A stretch of DNA of 64,000 bases from contig NZ_AP031406.1 in NCBI RefSeq assembly GCF_045865535.1, positions 2,356,001 through 2,420,000 of the forward strand, given 5' to 3'. Shown here in pieces: positions 41,297-48,470 of the stretch (the first letter of the stretch is position 1; the number at the start of each line of letters is the position of its first letter). The notes under the pieces are model-generated. The model ran no database searches and was not told where the DNA came from. It saw only the letters and a program-made list of their open reading frames with translations. Source of the stretch: Ruthenibacterium komagatae. Lineage in GTDB: Bacteria > Bacillota > Clostridia > Oscillospirales > Ruminococcaceae. Position numbers and translations under genes: made by a program.

Positions 41297-41716
41297 ATGG
41301 AGTACAAGTACGTCTTTGACGCGCCCTGCAGCCTGCACGACGCCCGGGTGCGCGCGCTGGAGCGGGCGGGCGGCGATCTGTGGCTGCGGCTGGAAACGGG
41401 GTATTTCAAGTTGTCCCGGCCGGTGCGGCAGGAGGACGGCGACGTGTGCGTAAAGCAGGTGAACTGGGATTTTTCGGTGGCCTGGGTGCTGAGCCCCAGC
41501 GGCCGGCACGGCCGCTTTCAGGGCGAAAAGATGGAGCTGAGCCGGTTTGTGAACCGGTACGGCAGCTGCCCGCTGGAGATCTTGGACGAGAGTTTCGGCT
41601 ACGATCAGGTGCAGTACACAGGGTATCTGTCGCTGCCCGACCGGCTGGCGGAAGTGACGCTGAGCATCTGCCACCGGGGCCCCATCGTGTATGAGCGGCG
41701 GGAAACGGCCCCTTGA
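41297..41716 (+). CDS. hypothetical protein, 139 aa
   Basis: The product begins MEYKYVFDAPCSLHDARVRA and is rich in beta-prone segments (LWLRLETGYFKLSRPV; QYTGYLSLPDRLAEVTLSIC), with no signal or membrane segment. ATG 41297 follows GAGGTGAGACC. It lies between the flavodoxin terminator and the strong CNNM promoter and appears to be monocistronic. I do not recognise its family with confidence. Confidence 0.65.
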   Translation: MEYKYVFDAPCSLHDARVRALERAGGDLWLRLETGYFKLSRPVRQEDGDVCVKQVNWDFSVAWVLSPSGRHGRFQGEKMELSRFVNRYGSCPLEILDESFGYDQVQYTGYLSLPDRLAEVTLSICHRGPIVYERRETAP

Positions 41717-41741
41717 CAAAACACCCCAAAACACGTATAAT
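41713..41741 (+). promoter_or_regulatory. fully consensus sigma-A promoter of the CNNM leader
   Basis: TTGACA (41713-41718), exactly 17 bp and TATAAT (41736-41741). The predicted start near 41748 leaves a 160-nt leader. Confidence 0.92.
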
Positions 41742-41780
41742 CGTCTTAATTTATTTAAAAAAGGAGAACGCAGGGCCACT

Positions 41781-41840
41781 ATGGACGACGCTGACGGCGA
41801 CGCCGCGCACCCGGACCGAACTGAATCGAACAAGGCATAG
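41781..41840 (+). CDS. acidic leader peptide upstream of the CNNM transporter
   Basis: A 19-codon ORF, MDDADGDAAHPDRTESNKA, starts 33 nt into the leader; GCAGGG and AAGGAG lie 5 and 14 bases upstream of the ATG. Six of the first twelve residues after Met are acidic or Pro. Its stop codon sits inside the 5' arm of a terminator (41832-41882). E. coli and Salmonella MgtL leaders use acidic/Pro-rich residues to destabilise ribosomes at low Mg2+ and control mgtA. The similarity in composition and position is suggestive; translation is not proven. Confidence 0.5.
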   Translation: MDDADGDAAHPDRTESNKA

Positions 41841-41882
41841 TCTGCCTTCCGCAGGGAAGGCGGGCTGTGCCTTTTATTGTTT
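41832..41882 (+). terminator. terminator/attenuator in the CNNM leader
   Basis: AAGGCATAG (41832-41840) pairs with CTGTGCCTT and the inner GCCTTCC pairs with GGGAAGGC, followed by a T-rich tail ending in TTTTTT. It lies between the promoter and the CNNM gene, so it must be conditional. Confidence 0.8.
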
Positions 41883-41907
41883 TTTCAAAAGAAAGAGGAG
41901 AGAAGCA

Positions 41908-43230
41908 GTGGATCACATTGGAAGGCAGCTGTTGCTGCAGGCAGTTTTGATTTTTTTCAACGCGTTTTTCGCCATGACGGAGATCGCGGTCATTTCGCTG
42001 AACCCGGCCAAGCTGCGGCGAATGGCGGAGGAAGGCGACGCAAAGGCCGGGCGGCTTTTGAAAATGGTGGAGACGCCCGCGGGCTTTCTGTCCACCATTC
42101 AAATCGGCATCACGCTGGCGGGCTTTCTGGGCAGCGCTTTCGCGGCGGACAGCTTTTCCGAATACCTGGTGGACTGGGTGTATGAGGACCTGGGCTTCCG
42201 GGCGCTTTCCCCCGGCACGCTGGACGCGCTGGCGGTCATCGTCATCACCATCATTTTGTCTTATTTCACGCTGATTCTGGGCGAGCTGGTGCCCAAGCGC
42301 ATCGCCATGCAGAAGCCGCTGCCGGTGGCACGCTTCACCTGCGGGGTGGTGTACGGGCTGTCGGTGGTCATGCGGCCGGTCATCTGGTTTTTGTCCGCTT
42401 CCACCAACGGCGTGCTGCGCCTTCTGCATATGAAGACCGAGGCCGAGGAGGAAGCGGTCACCGAAGAGGAGATCCGCATGATGGTGGACCTGGGCGAGGA
42501 AAAGGGCGCCATCCAGCGGGAGGAAAAAGAGTGGATCGAAAATGTGTTCGATTTCGGCGACGCCATTGCCAGTGACGCCATGACCCATGCCTCCGACGTG
42601 GAGGCGGTGTGCCTGACCGACACCGATGCGGAGATCCTGGCGCGGATCCGGAGCACCGGCCTGACCCGCTTCCCGGTGTACGGCGAGGACCTCAACAACA
42701 TCGTGGGCGTTCTCAACGCCCGGGACTTTCTGCTGTGCCGCAGCACGGGGGACACAGCGCCTTTGCAGCAGCTTCTGCGCCCGGCCTATTTCGTGCCCGA
42801 GAGCATCCGCTGCACCGTGCTGTTTCAGGACCTGCAGCAGAAAAAGATCCATCTGGCGGTGGTGGTGGACGAATACGGCGAGACGGCCGGCGTCATCACC
42901 ATGGAGGACCTGCTGGAGGAGATCGTGGGCAATATTTACGACGAATTTGACCCGGCCGAGCCCGAGGAGATCCAGCAGCTGGGCGAGAACCTGTGGCAGG
43001 TGTCCGGCAGCGTGAGCATGGAGGACCTGGCCGAAGCCGTGGGGCTGGAACTGCCCGACGAGCTGGACTACGACACGCTGGGCGGCATGGTGTTCAGCTG
43101 CCTGCACACCATCCCCCAGGACGGCACCCCGCTGGACGTGGAGTGCCTGGGCCTGCACGTGCATGTGGACGCGGTGCAGGGCCGGCGCATCCCGCAGGCG
43201 CAGGTCTCCCGGGTGCAGACCGCAGAATAA
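41908..43230 (+). CDS. CNNM/CorC-type (HlyC) CBS-domain membrane transporter
   Basis: The 440-residue protein has an N-terminal DUF21/CNNM membrane domain with four segments (FFNAFFAMTEIAVISLNP; GELVPKRIAMQKPLP), a CBS pair (about residues 205-330: DAMTHASDVEAVCLTDTDAE; HLAVVVDEYGETAGVITMED) and a C-terminal CorC_HlyC domain. Family members export Mg2+ or mediate Mg2+/Co2+ resistance; older annotations say hemolysin. GTG 41908 follows AGAGGAGAG. The open frame upstream through the leader is not coding. Expression seems to depend on the leader attenuator at 41781-41882. Confidence 0.92.
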   Translation: MDHIGRQLLLQAVLIFFNAFFAMTEIAVISLNPAKLRRMAEEGDAKAGRLLKMVETPAGFLSTIQIGITLAGFLGSAFAADSFSEYLVDWVYEDLGFRALSPGTLDALAVIVITIILSYFTLILGELVPKRIAMQKPLPVARFTCGVVYGLSVVMRPVIWFLSASTNGVLRLLHMKTEAEEEAVTEEEIRMMVDLGEEKGAIQREEKEWIENVFDFGDAIASDAMTHASDVEAVCLTDTDAEILARIRSTGLTRFPVYGEDLNNIVGVLNARDFLLCRSTGDTAPLQQLLRPAYFVPESIRCTVLFQDLQQKKIHLAVVVDEYGETAGVITMEDLLEEIVGNIYDEFDPAEPEEIQQLGENLWQVSGSVSMEDLAEAVGLELPDELDYDTLGGMVFSCLHTIPQDGTPLDVECLGLHVHVDAVQGRRIPQAQVSRVQTAE

Positions 43231-43270
43231 AAAGTGCTCCGCACGCGGCTGCGTGCGGAGCACTTTATTT
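43231..43270. terminator. bidirectional terminator after the CNNM gene
   Basis: AAAGTGCTCCGCACGC-GGCT-GCGTGCGGAGCACTTT, a perfect 16-bp stem. Confidence 0.9.
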
Positions 43271-44053
43271 TTGAAAGATGTCCAGCGCGTGGCTGGTCAC
43301 CCCCAGCAGGTCGGGGCGTTCGCAGGTGGCGAAGTGATAGTCCAGATACAGCCGGAAGGCCGCGTCGTCCATGCGGTCCAGCGCGTCCCGCAGCAGCAGG
43401 GCGCAGCCGTCCGACGCAACATAGTGCAGCCGCCGGGTGGGGAAAGCCTCCATCAGCCGGTCCACGTCCTCTTTGCGCACCAGCTCAAACAAGTCCTTCG
43501 GCTGCGAGCGCGCGGCAAAGGTGCCCGGCTCCAGCAGACCGTCGCGCAGATAGGCGGCCACGTCCACATTTCCACGCAGAAAGCCCTCGTCCAGAAGGCA
43601 GCCGTCCGAGATCACATAGGCGGCAAAAATCACACCGCCGGGCCGGGTGACGCGAATGGCCTCGGTCAGCGCCTGCCGTTTGTCCTGCGGGGTGTACAGA
43701 TGGTACAGCGGCCCCAGCAGCAGCGTCACATCATACCGGTCGTCGGGAAAGGCGCTCAAATCCAGCGCGTTTCCCTGCACAATGCGCACCGCTTCGCCGG
43801 GCCGGGTGTTCCGGCGGAACAGGCGGATGTTGTGCTCCACCAGCTCCACCGCGTCCACGGCAAACCCGTCCCGGGCCAGCGCATGGGAGTAGCGCCCGGT
43901 TCCCGCGCCGATCTCCAGCACGCGGCCCCCGGCGGGCAGATAGCGGCGGATGTAGCGCATGGTCGTCAGAAATTCCACCGACCCGTGGCGTGTGCACAGG
44001 CGGCTGTCCTCGTCGTAATGGGTGTAAAAATCAATCAGATACCGGTCGGTCAT
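43265..44053 (-). CDS. class I SAM-dependent methyltransferase
   Basis: The 262-residue protein has the SAM-binding motif GGRVLEIGAGTGRYSHALA (about residues 42-60), an acidic end of strand 2 (VDAVELVEHN), VQGNALDLSAFPDDRYD and the post-motif VTRPGGVIFAAYV. The small-molecule or RNA target is unknown. It overlaps the upstream TetR gene by 23 bp and is therefore translationally coupled to it. Confidence 0.87.
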   Translation of the reverse strand: MTDRYLIDFYTHYDEDSRLCTRHGSVEFLTTMRYIRRYLPAGGRVLEIGAGTGRYSHALARDGFAVDAVELVEHNIRLFRRNTRPGEAVRIVQGNALDLSAFPDDRYDVTLLLGPLYHLYTPQDKRQALTEAIRVTRPGGVIFAAYVISDGCLLDEGFLRGNVDVAAYLRDGLLEPGTFAARSQPKDLFELVRKEDVDRLMEAFPTRRLHYVASDGCALLLRDALDRMDDAAFRLYLDYHFATCERPDLLGVTSHALDIFQK

Positions 44054-44627
44054 GTTCTTCCTCCAGTTCGCGGCGCACCCGGGCCTCCAGCATCCGCCTG
44101 ACCATGGCCCGGGCGTCGGATGGTTCCAGCGTCATTTTTCCCGCGGCGGTCAGCACGGCCATGCCGTGGGCGTAGAAAAACAGGTCCAGAAACACGGCCC
44201 GGGCCTGCTGCGGCGCAAGCCCCACCGCCCGGGCAAAGTCCGCGGCGCGGTCCCCGTTGCCCGGCTCCCGGTAAAAGTCTTCCGGCCGTGTCATGTCCAG
44301 GTCCATATGGCGCACAAACAGCGCTTCGAACAGGCGCGGCTGCTGCCGGGCAAAGGCGATGTACGACAGGGGAAAGACCAGGGCGGGCTCTTCCCGCTCC
44401 CGGCGCTGCCAGGCCTGCACATAGTCCAGATAAACGGAAAAGGCGTGCTCCAGAAAATCCTGCTTCAGCTGCTCCATGCCGGGATAGCAGGTGAACAGGG
44501 GCCGGGTGGAACAGCCCAGCGCAGCGGCCAGGCTGCGGGCGTTGACGGCTTCGAACCCCTCTTCACAGGTAATGCGCAGCGCAGCGTTTAAAATCAGTTC
44601 CTTTGAAATGCGGGCCCGGGGCGGCAT
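44031..44627 (-). CDS. TetR/AcrR-family regulator
   Basis: The 198-residue protein has the TetR helix-turn-helix: PRARISKELILNAALRITCE, then the turn and recognition helix RSLAAALGCSTRPLFTCYPGM. The C-terminal part is a helical ligand domain (FPLSYIAFARQQPRLFEALF). ATG 44627 follows AAGGAGGGAG; an ATG 16 codons upstream is rejected. It overlaps the methyltransferase gene it precedes and probably controls it along with itself. AACAATTGTT in the promoter is a possible operator. Confidence 0.87.
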   Translation of the reverse strand: MPPRARISKELILNAALRITCEEGFEAVNARSLAAALGCSTRPLFTCYPGMEQLKQDFLEHAFSVYLDYVQAWQRREREEPALVFPLSYIAFARQQPRLFEALFVRHMDLDMTRPEDFYREPGNGDRAADFARAVGLAPQQARAVFLDLFFYAHGMAVLTAAGKMTLEPSDARAMVRRMLEARVRRELEEEHDRPVSD

Positions 44628-44665
44628 CGGAACTCCCTCCTTCAGGTAACAGATGTTGTGTAACA

Positions 44666-44694
44666 ATTGTTGCATATATTTCAGGTTTTGTCAA
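44666..44694 (-). promoter_or_regulatory. promoter and palindrome of the TetR/methyltransferase operon
   Basis: Minus-strand TTGACA (complement of 44689-44694), a 17-bp spacer ending TGC and AACAAT (complement of 44666-44671). The palindrome AACAATTGTT (44662-44671) covers the -10. Confidence 0.6.
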
Positions 44695-44708
44695 GCAGAG
44701 CAGGCGCG

Positions 44709-44737
44709 TTGAAATCCGGGCCAAAAGGCGGTATAAT
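44709..44737 (+). promoter_or_regulatory. promoter of the 101-aa gene
   Basis: TTGAAA (44709-44714), 17 bp and TATAAT (44732-44737), close to consensus and divergent from the TetR promoter. Confidence 0.75.
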
Positions 44738-44764
44738 GGAACAGCACAGAGGGGAGGGGCGCAT

Positions 44765-45070
44765 ATGCCGCAGAACAGCCAGCAGGAAAAGTTTGCCGTC
44801 ATCCCGGGCATGACCATGATCCGGGCCAATAAGTCGTATTCCGGTTCTCACAGCGGAATGCAGTACAAGTTTCGCCTGGCGGACGACGAATTGGAGGCCG
44901 TGGTGTGGCCCTGGCCCTGGTGCCTGGAGAAAACCGACCCGGAGGGCGTGGTATCGGCCCGGTTCGCCCTGACCGAGGAGGGAATGCGGCAGGCCGAGGA
45001 CTGGGTGTGCCAGCAGTACTGGCAGGACCACCGCCGCTGGGACAAGATCCGGCAGGCGCCCATGTGGTGA
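44765..45070 (+). CDS. hypothetical protein, 101 aa
   Basis: ATG 44765 follows GGGGAGGGGCGCAT. The product is soluble, with aromatic-rich segments (VVWPWPWCLEKTDPEG; EDWVCQQYWQDHRRWDK). It has its own near-consensus promoter and is followed by the tRNA-Glu promoter. I do not recognise the family, but the start signals are good. Confidence 0.65.
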   Translation: MPQNSQQEKFAVIPGMTMIRANKSYSGSHSGMQYKFRLADDELEAVVWPWPWCLEKTDPEGVVSARFALTEEGMRQAEDWVCQQYWQDHRRWDKIRQAPMW

Positions 45071-45088
45071 GAAATTTGCAGAAAACTC

Positions 45089-45117
45089 TTGACGCGGGCG
45101 GCCGGAACAGGTATAAT
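45089..45117 (+). promoter_or_regulatory. tRNA operon promoter
   Basis: TTGACG (45089-45094), a 17-bp spacer and TATAAT (45112-45117), 20 bp before tRNA-Glu. Confidence 0.8.
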
Positions 45118-45137
45118 GTAGGACAGCCACTAAAAAT

Positions 45138-45212
45138 GGCCCGTTGGTCAAGCGGTCAAGACGGCGGCCTCTCACGCCGCAAACGGGAGTTCGATTCTCC
45201 CACGGGTCACCA
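45138..45212 (+). tRNA. tRNA-Glu (CTC)
   Basis: The acceptor GGCCCGT pairs with ACGGGTC, followed by A and an encoded CCA. The D-arm region TTGGTCAAGCGGTCAAGAC and T-arm GGGAGTTCGATTCTCCC are normal. The anticodon stem GCGGC/GCCGC encloses CTCTCAC, giving anticodon CTC at 45171-45173, which reads GAG. The last 17 bases, including the CCA and one flanking T, recur at 45368-45384. Confidence 0.96.
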
Positions 45213-45384
45213 TTTTCCCGGCACGGGTCTTTCGCCGGCAGGCGAGGGGAAAGAGGTTTCTGTGTTGGAACCTCGCTTCCAAACAGTGCGCAGCACTGTT
45301 TGGGCCACTCATCCGTCGCACGAAGCGCTCGGATTCGCGGGACGCTCAAGCAAAGCTGCGCTTTGCACTCCCACGGGTCACCAT
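45197..45384 (+). repeat. 17-bp direct repeat of the tRNA-Glu 3' end flanking a 154-bp segment
   Basis: CTCCCACGGGTCACCAT occurs at 45197-45213 (inside tRNA-Glu) and again, exactly, at 45368-45384. The segment between contains perfect hairpins: CAAACAGTGC-GCA-GCACTGTTTG, and GCAAAG facing CTTTGC. It has no ORF. It looks like either a remnant of a second tRNA copy or a small element inserted at the tRNA 3' end; neither can be proven from one sequence. Confidence 0.6.
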
Positions 45385-45389
45385 CATAA

Positions 45390-45465
45390 TCCTCTTTAGC
45401 TCAGTCGGTAGAGCGGCGGACTGTTAATCCGTAGGTCGTTGGTTCGAGTCCAACAAGGGGAGCCA
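45390..45465 (+). tRNA. tRNA-Asn (GTT)
   Basis: The acceptor TCCTCTT pairs with AAGGGGA, then discriminator G and encoded CCA. The D-arm AGCTCAGTCGGTAGAGC and T-arm TTGGTTCGAGTCCAA are canonical; the anticodon loop CTGTTAA gives GTT at 45423-45425. It is the ligand expected for the asnS T-box at 8002-8270. Confidence 0.97.
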
Positions 45466-45469
45466 GAAA

Positions 45470-45506
45470 AACACCCCGAACGCACAGGCGTTCGGGGTGT
45501 TTTTTG
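45470..45506 (+). terminator. terminator of the tRNA operon
   Basis: AACACCCCGAACGC-ACAG-GCGTTCGGGGTGTT followed by a T run. Confidence 0.92.
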
Positions 45507-45510
45507 TTCG

Positions 45511-45548
45511 GAAAAGAGCTGCCGTCCGAAAGGGCGGCAGCTCTTTTC
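45511..45548 (-). terminator. terminator after the uxuA-uxuB operon
   Basis: GAAAAGAGCTGCCGTCC pairs with GGGCGGCAGCTCTTTTC (GAAA loop). It sits 16 bp beyond the uxuB stop on the minus strand. Confidence 0.75.
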
Positions 45549-45563
45549 TGTTTCAAAGCCCGG

Positions 45564-47168
45564 TCAGGACGGCTCGTTGGGATAGCAGGCAGTCACGTAT
45601 TTGTGCAGGGTCTGGCGCACGGCGCCCGGGCCCGCATTGAATTCGTTGAAATACTGCACGACCCGTTCTTTCAGGCCGGCCGCCTGCAGGTCCACACCCC
45701 AGATGCGAAGATCGCTGAGCGTGGGCTCCAGGTCTTCGGCGCTTACCACGGCACCTTCCGCAATGGCCTGCATGCCCGGCTGCAGTTTGTTCAGCAGCGG
45801 GTCGGAAGAGCAGGCAAAGGCGTTCCCCTGATCGTCCACGCCTTTGAGGTAGCGCAGCCACCCTGCAAAGACCAGCGGCATCAGCACCAGCGAATGGGCG
45901 GTGCCCCGCGCCAGATGCAGCTTGATGTCCTCGCCGAACCGGATGGACAGTTTTTGCGAGGTGTCGGTGGCGATGCGCTGGGGCGTATCGGGGATGAACG
46001 GATTGGGGAAGCGCTCTTTCAGCACTTCCTGCAAAAAGGCCCGCGGGTCGATGATGCCCGGGTCCACCACCACGGGCAGACCCTCGTGCGCGCTCATTTT
46101 TTCAATCAGGCCGACCAGATCCTCGTCCTTCATTTCCGCGGCGATGGACTGGTACCCCAGCAGGCAGCCGAACACGGCCAGAGATGTGTGCAGCGGGTTC
46201 AGGCAGGTGCACACCTTCATTTTTTCCACCGCGTTCACCGTCTCGCGGGAAGTGAACATGACCCCGGCTTTTTCCAGGCAGGGGCGGCCGTTGGGGAAGT
46301 CGTCCTCGATGACCAGATACTGGGGCTTTTCGGCGTTGACAAAGGGCGCGATGTAGGTGTTTTTGGAGGTGACAAAGGGCGCCATGTCCTCCCAGCCGTC
46401 CGCTTCCAGCGCGCGCTGGACGGACTCGTGGGGGCGCGGCGTGATCTTGTCGATCATGCTCCAGGGGAAGGAGAGGTGGTTCTGCACGTATTCGTAAGCG
46501 CCTTCTTCCAGATAGCCTTTTTCCTTCCAGGCGTCCAGAATTTCAAAGACGGCCAGTTTCAGCTTTTCGCCGTTGTGGGAGCAGTTGTCCATGGAGACCA
46601 GCGCCAGCGGTTTTCCGCAGGCTTTGCCGCGGGTCAGGCAATAGGAGACCAGGCGCGGCAGAAACATCGTGCAGTGTTCAGGCCCGCGCTCCAGGTCATT
46701 GCGGATGGCCGGGAGAAGCTCCCGGTCCGCGCCGCGCAGGGAATAGCCCTTCTCGGTGATGGTGAAGGACACCATTTGCAGAGAGGGGTTTTTAAAAATC
46801 TCGCGCACGCGGTCTTCGTCGGTGCTCAGGGCCAGGCTTTCGGTGACGGAAGCCACCAGCTCCTTTTCCATCTTCCCGTTGGCGCACAAAGTGACAATGA
46901 GCGACAGGTTGTCAAAGGGGCGCATGCACCGGGTGATGATCTCTTCGTCGTACCCTTCGCAGCAGACGATGCCGGTTTCCGTCAGGCCCTGATTCAGCAG
47001 CGTCTGACACAGCACGGCCGGAAACGCGCGGAAAATGTTTCCGGTTCCGAAGTGCAGCCAGGCGGGCGCGGCGGCTGTCTTTTCCGTGACGCGTGCCACG
47101 TCGTACTGCGGCAGTACGTAATCCGTCAGCGCGGCGGATTGAGTGAGTGCGGTGCGGTTCAGTTTCAT
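45564..47168 (-). CDS. uxuB: mannitol dehydrogenase family oxidoreductase (probable fructuronate reductase)
   Basis: The 534-residue protein has the polyol dehydrogenase N-terminus with HFGTGNIFRAFPAVLCQTLL, VSFTITEKGY, VSMDNCSHNGEKLK and the catalytic Lys/His region in VCTCLNPLHTSLAVFGCLLGY. Family members include mannitol dehydrogenase, fructuronate reductase and tagaturonate reductase. Because it follows uxuA by 27 bp, fructuronate reductase (UxuB) is the likely activity, linking D-fructuronate and D-mannonate with NADH. ATG 47168 follows GAAAGGACTGTTG. Confidence 0.85.
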   Translation of the reverse strand: MKLNRTALTQSAALTDYVLPQYDVARVTEKTAAAPAWLHFGTGNIFRAFPAVLCQTLLNQGLTETGIVCCEGYDEEIITRCMRPFDNLSLIVTLCANGKMEKELVASVTESLALSTDEDRVREIFKNPSLQMVSFTITEKGYSLRGADRELLPAIRNDLERGPEHCTMFLPRLVSYCLTRGKACGKPLALVSMDNCSHNGEKLKLAVFEILDAWKEKGYLEEGAYEYVQNHLSFPWSMIDKITPRPHESVQRALEADGWEDMAPFVTSKNTYIAPFVNAEKPQYLVIEDDFPNGRPCLEKAGVMFTSRETVNAVEKMKVCTCLNPLHTSLAVFGCLLGYQSIAAEMKDEDLVGLIEKMSAHEGLPVVVDPGIIDPRAFLQEVLKERFPNPFIPDTPQRIATDTSQKLSIRFGEDIKLHLARGTAHSLVLMPLVFAGWLRYLKGVDDQGNAFACSSDPLLNKLQPGMQAIAEGAVVSAEDLEPTLSDLRIWGVDLQAAGLKERVVQYFNEFNAGPGAVRQTLHKYVTACYPNEPS

Positions 47169-47195
47169 AACAACAGTCCTTTCGTTTTTGTATTT

Positions 47196-48269
47196 TCAAA
47201 GAGTGTGCGGCATTTTGGAGAGGGCCTCCCACAGGCCCAGCAGATACTGGCTGCCCAGCGCCCGGTCGTACAGGCCGTACCCGGGCATGGCCTGTTCGCC
47301 CCAGATCATGCGGCCGTGGTCCGGGCGCATGATCCCGTCAAAGCCGATGTCGTACAGGGCTTTCATGATTTCGAACATATCAAAGGAGCCGTCTTCGGAC
47401 AGATGCGCGCATTCTTCAAACTTTCCGGCTCCGGTGTGCTCCATGTTGCGGATGTGGGCAAAATGAATGCGCCCCTTCAAGCTGCGGATCATGTCGGGCA
47501 GGTCCGCCGCCGGATTGGTCCCCAGAGACCCGGTGCAGAACGTGATACCGTTGCAGGGGGAATCCACCAGTTTTGTCAGTTTCAAAAGGTTTTCCTTGCC
47601 GGTGATGATGCGGGGCAGACCGAACACGCTCCAGGCGGGATCGTCCGGATGAATGGCCATCTTCACGCCGTATTTTTCGCAGGCGGGCATGATCGCCTGC
47701 AAAAAGTATTTCAGGTTCTGCCAGAGCTTTTCCTCGTCCACGTCCCGGTATTGTTCAAACAGCTCCTGAATGCGGGCCATGCGCTCCGGTTCCCAGCCGG
47801 GCAGCAGGTGACCGTCGGCCTTCTGCTCCATGGCGGCAAACATGTTTGCCGGGTCGATCTTGTCGATCTCGGCCTGGTCGTAGGCCAGGACCGTGGAGCC
47901 GTCGGGGCGGGGCTTGGCCAGGTCGGTGCGGGTCCAGTCGAAAACAGGCATGAAGTTGTAGCAGATCAGATCGATGCCGCACTCGGCCAGAATGCGGATG
48001 GTCTCGATGTAGTTTTCGATGTAGCGGTCCCGGGAGGGCAGACCGATTTTGATGTCGTCGTGGATGTTGACGCTTTCGATGCCCCAAATTTCCAGGCCCG
48101 CGCGGTTCACCTGCTCTTTCAGGCGGAGAACTTTTTCCTTTTCCCATTTTTCCCCGGGAAGGGTGTCGTATAAGGTGGTGATGACCCCGCGCACACCGGC
48201 CACCCGGCGAATTTGTGAGAGCGTGACGGTGTCAAACCCGTCGCCGAACCAGCGCAATTCCATTTTCAT
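47196..48269 (-). CDS. uxuA: mannonate dehydratase
   Basis: The 357-residue TIM-barrel enzyme opens MKMELRWFGDGFDTVTLSQI and has GLEIWGIESVNIHDDIK, ICYNFMPVFDWTRTDL, KMAIHPDDPAWSVFGLPRI and HFAHIRNMEHT, with C-terminal IMRPDHGR, all typical of UxuA. It dehydrates D-mannonate to 2-keto-3-deoxygluconate in glucuronate catabolism. It is the first gene of the two-gene operon; its own ribosome-binding site is weak (AAGAGACG). No GntR repressor or kdg genes are adjacent. Confidence 0.95.
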   Translation of the reverse strand: MKMELRWFGDGFDTVTLSQIRRVAGVRGVITTLYDTLPGEKWEKEKVLRLKEQVNRAGLEIWGIESVNIHDDIKIGLPSRDRYIENYIETIRILAECGIDLICYNFMPVFDWTRTDLAKPRPDGSTVLAYDQAEIDKIDPANMFAAMEQKADGHLLPGWEPERMARIQELFEQYRDVDEEKLWQNLKYFLQAIMPACEKYGVKMAIHPDDPAWSVFGLPRIITGKENLLKLTKLVDSPCNGITFCTGSLGTNPAADLPDMIRSLKGRIHFAHIRNMEHTGAGKFEECAHLSEDGSFDMFEIMKALYDIGFDGIMRPDHGRMIWGEQAMPGYGLYDRALGSQYLLGLWEALSKMPHTL

Positions 48270-48470
48270 GCTTGTCGTCTCTTTTTTCGTCGTTTCATTC
48301 CCGTCATAACCTGAAAACGGAAAAGAAACCAGCCTGTTGACGCCCTTTTTTCAAAACTTTTTGGGGTAGGGGAAAACGAAGGCGCTGCCGGGGATTCCGC
48401 CCGCCCTGCCTGACGAAAAAAGCGCCCCCTGCATCCCGCGGGATGCAGGGGGCGCTTTTGCGTTTGAGGC
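48270..48470. other. 200-bp gap between uxuA and the S10 peptidase gene
   Basis: Besides the terminator at 48415-48459, this gap must hold the uxuA promoter, but no convincing -35/-10 pair or palindromic operator was found on either strand. Confidence 0.4.
48415..48459 (-). terminator. terminator after the S10 peptidase gene
   Basis: AGCGCCCCCTGCATCC-CGCG-GGATGCAGGGGGCGCT with T's beyond the stem on both strands. Confidence 0.9.

Noticed and set aside
41713..41907. In-frame extension of the CNNM gene through its leader
   Set aside because: It would start inside the promoter, and homology begins only at GTG 41908, which has its own ribosome-binding site.
45504..48173. An 889-codon plus-strand open frame
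   Set aside because: Antisense shadow of uxuB and uxuA, which have clear homology on the other strand.
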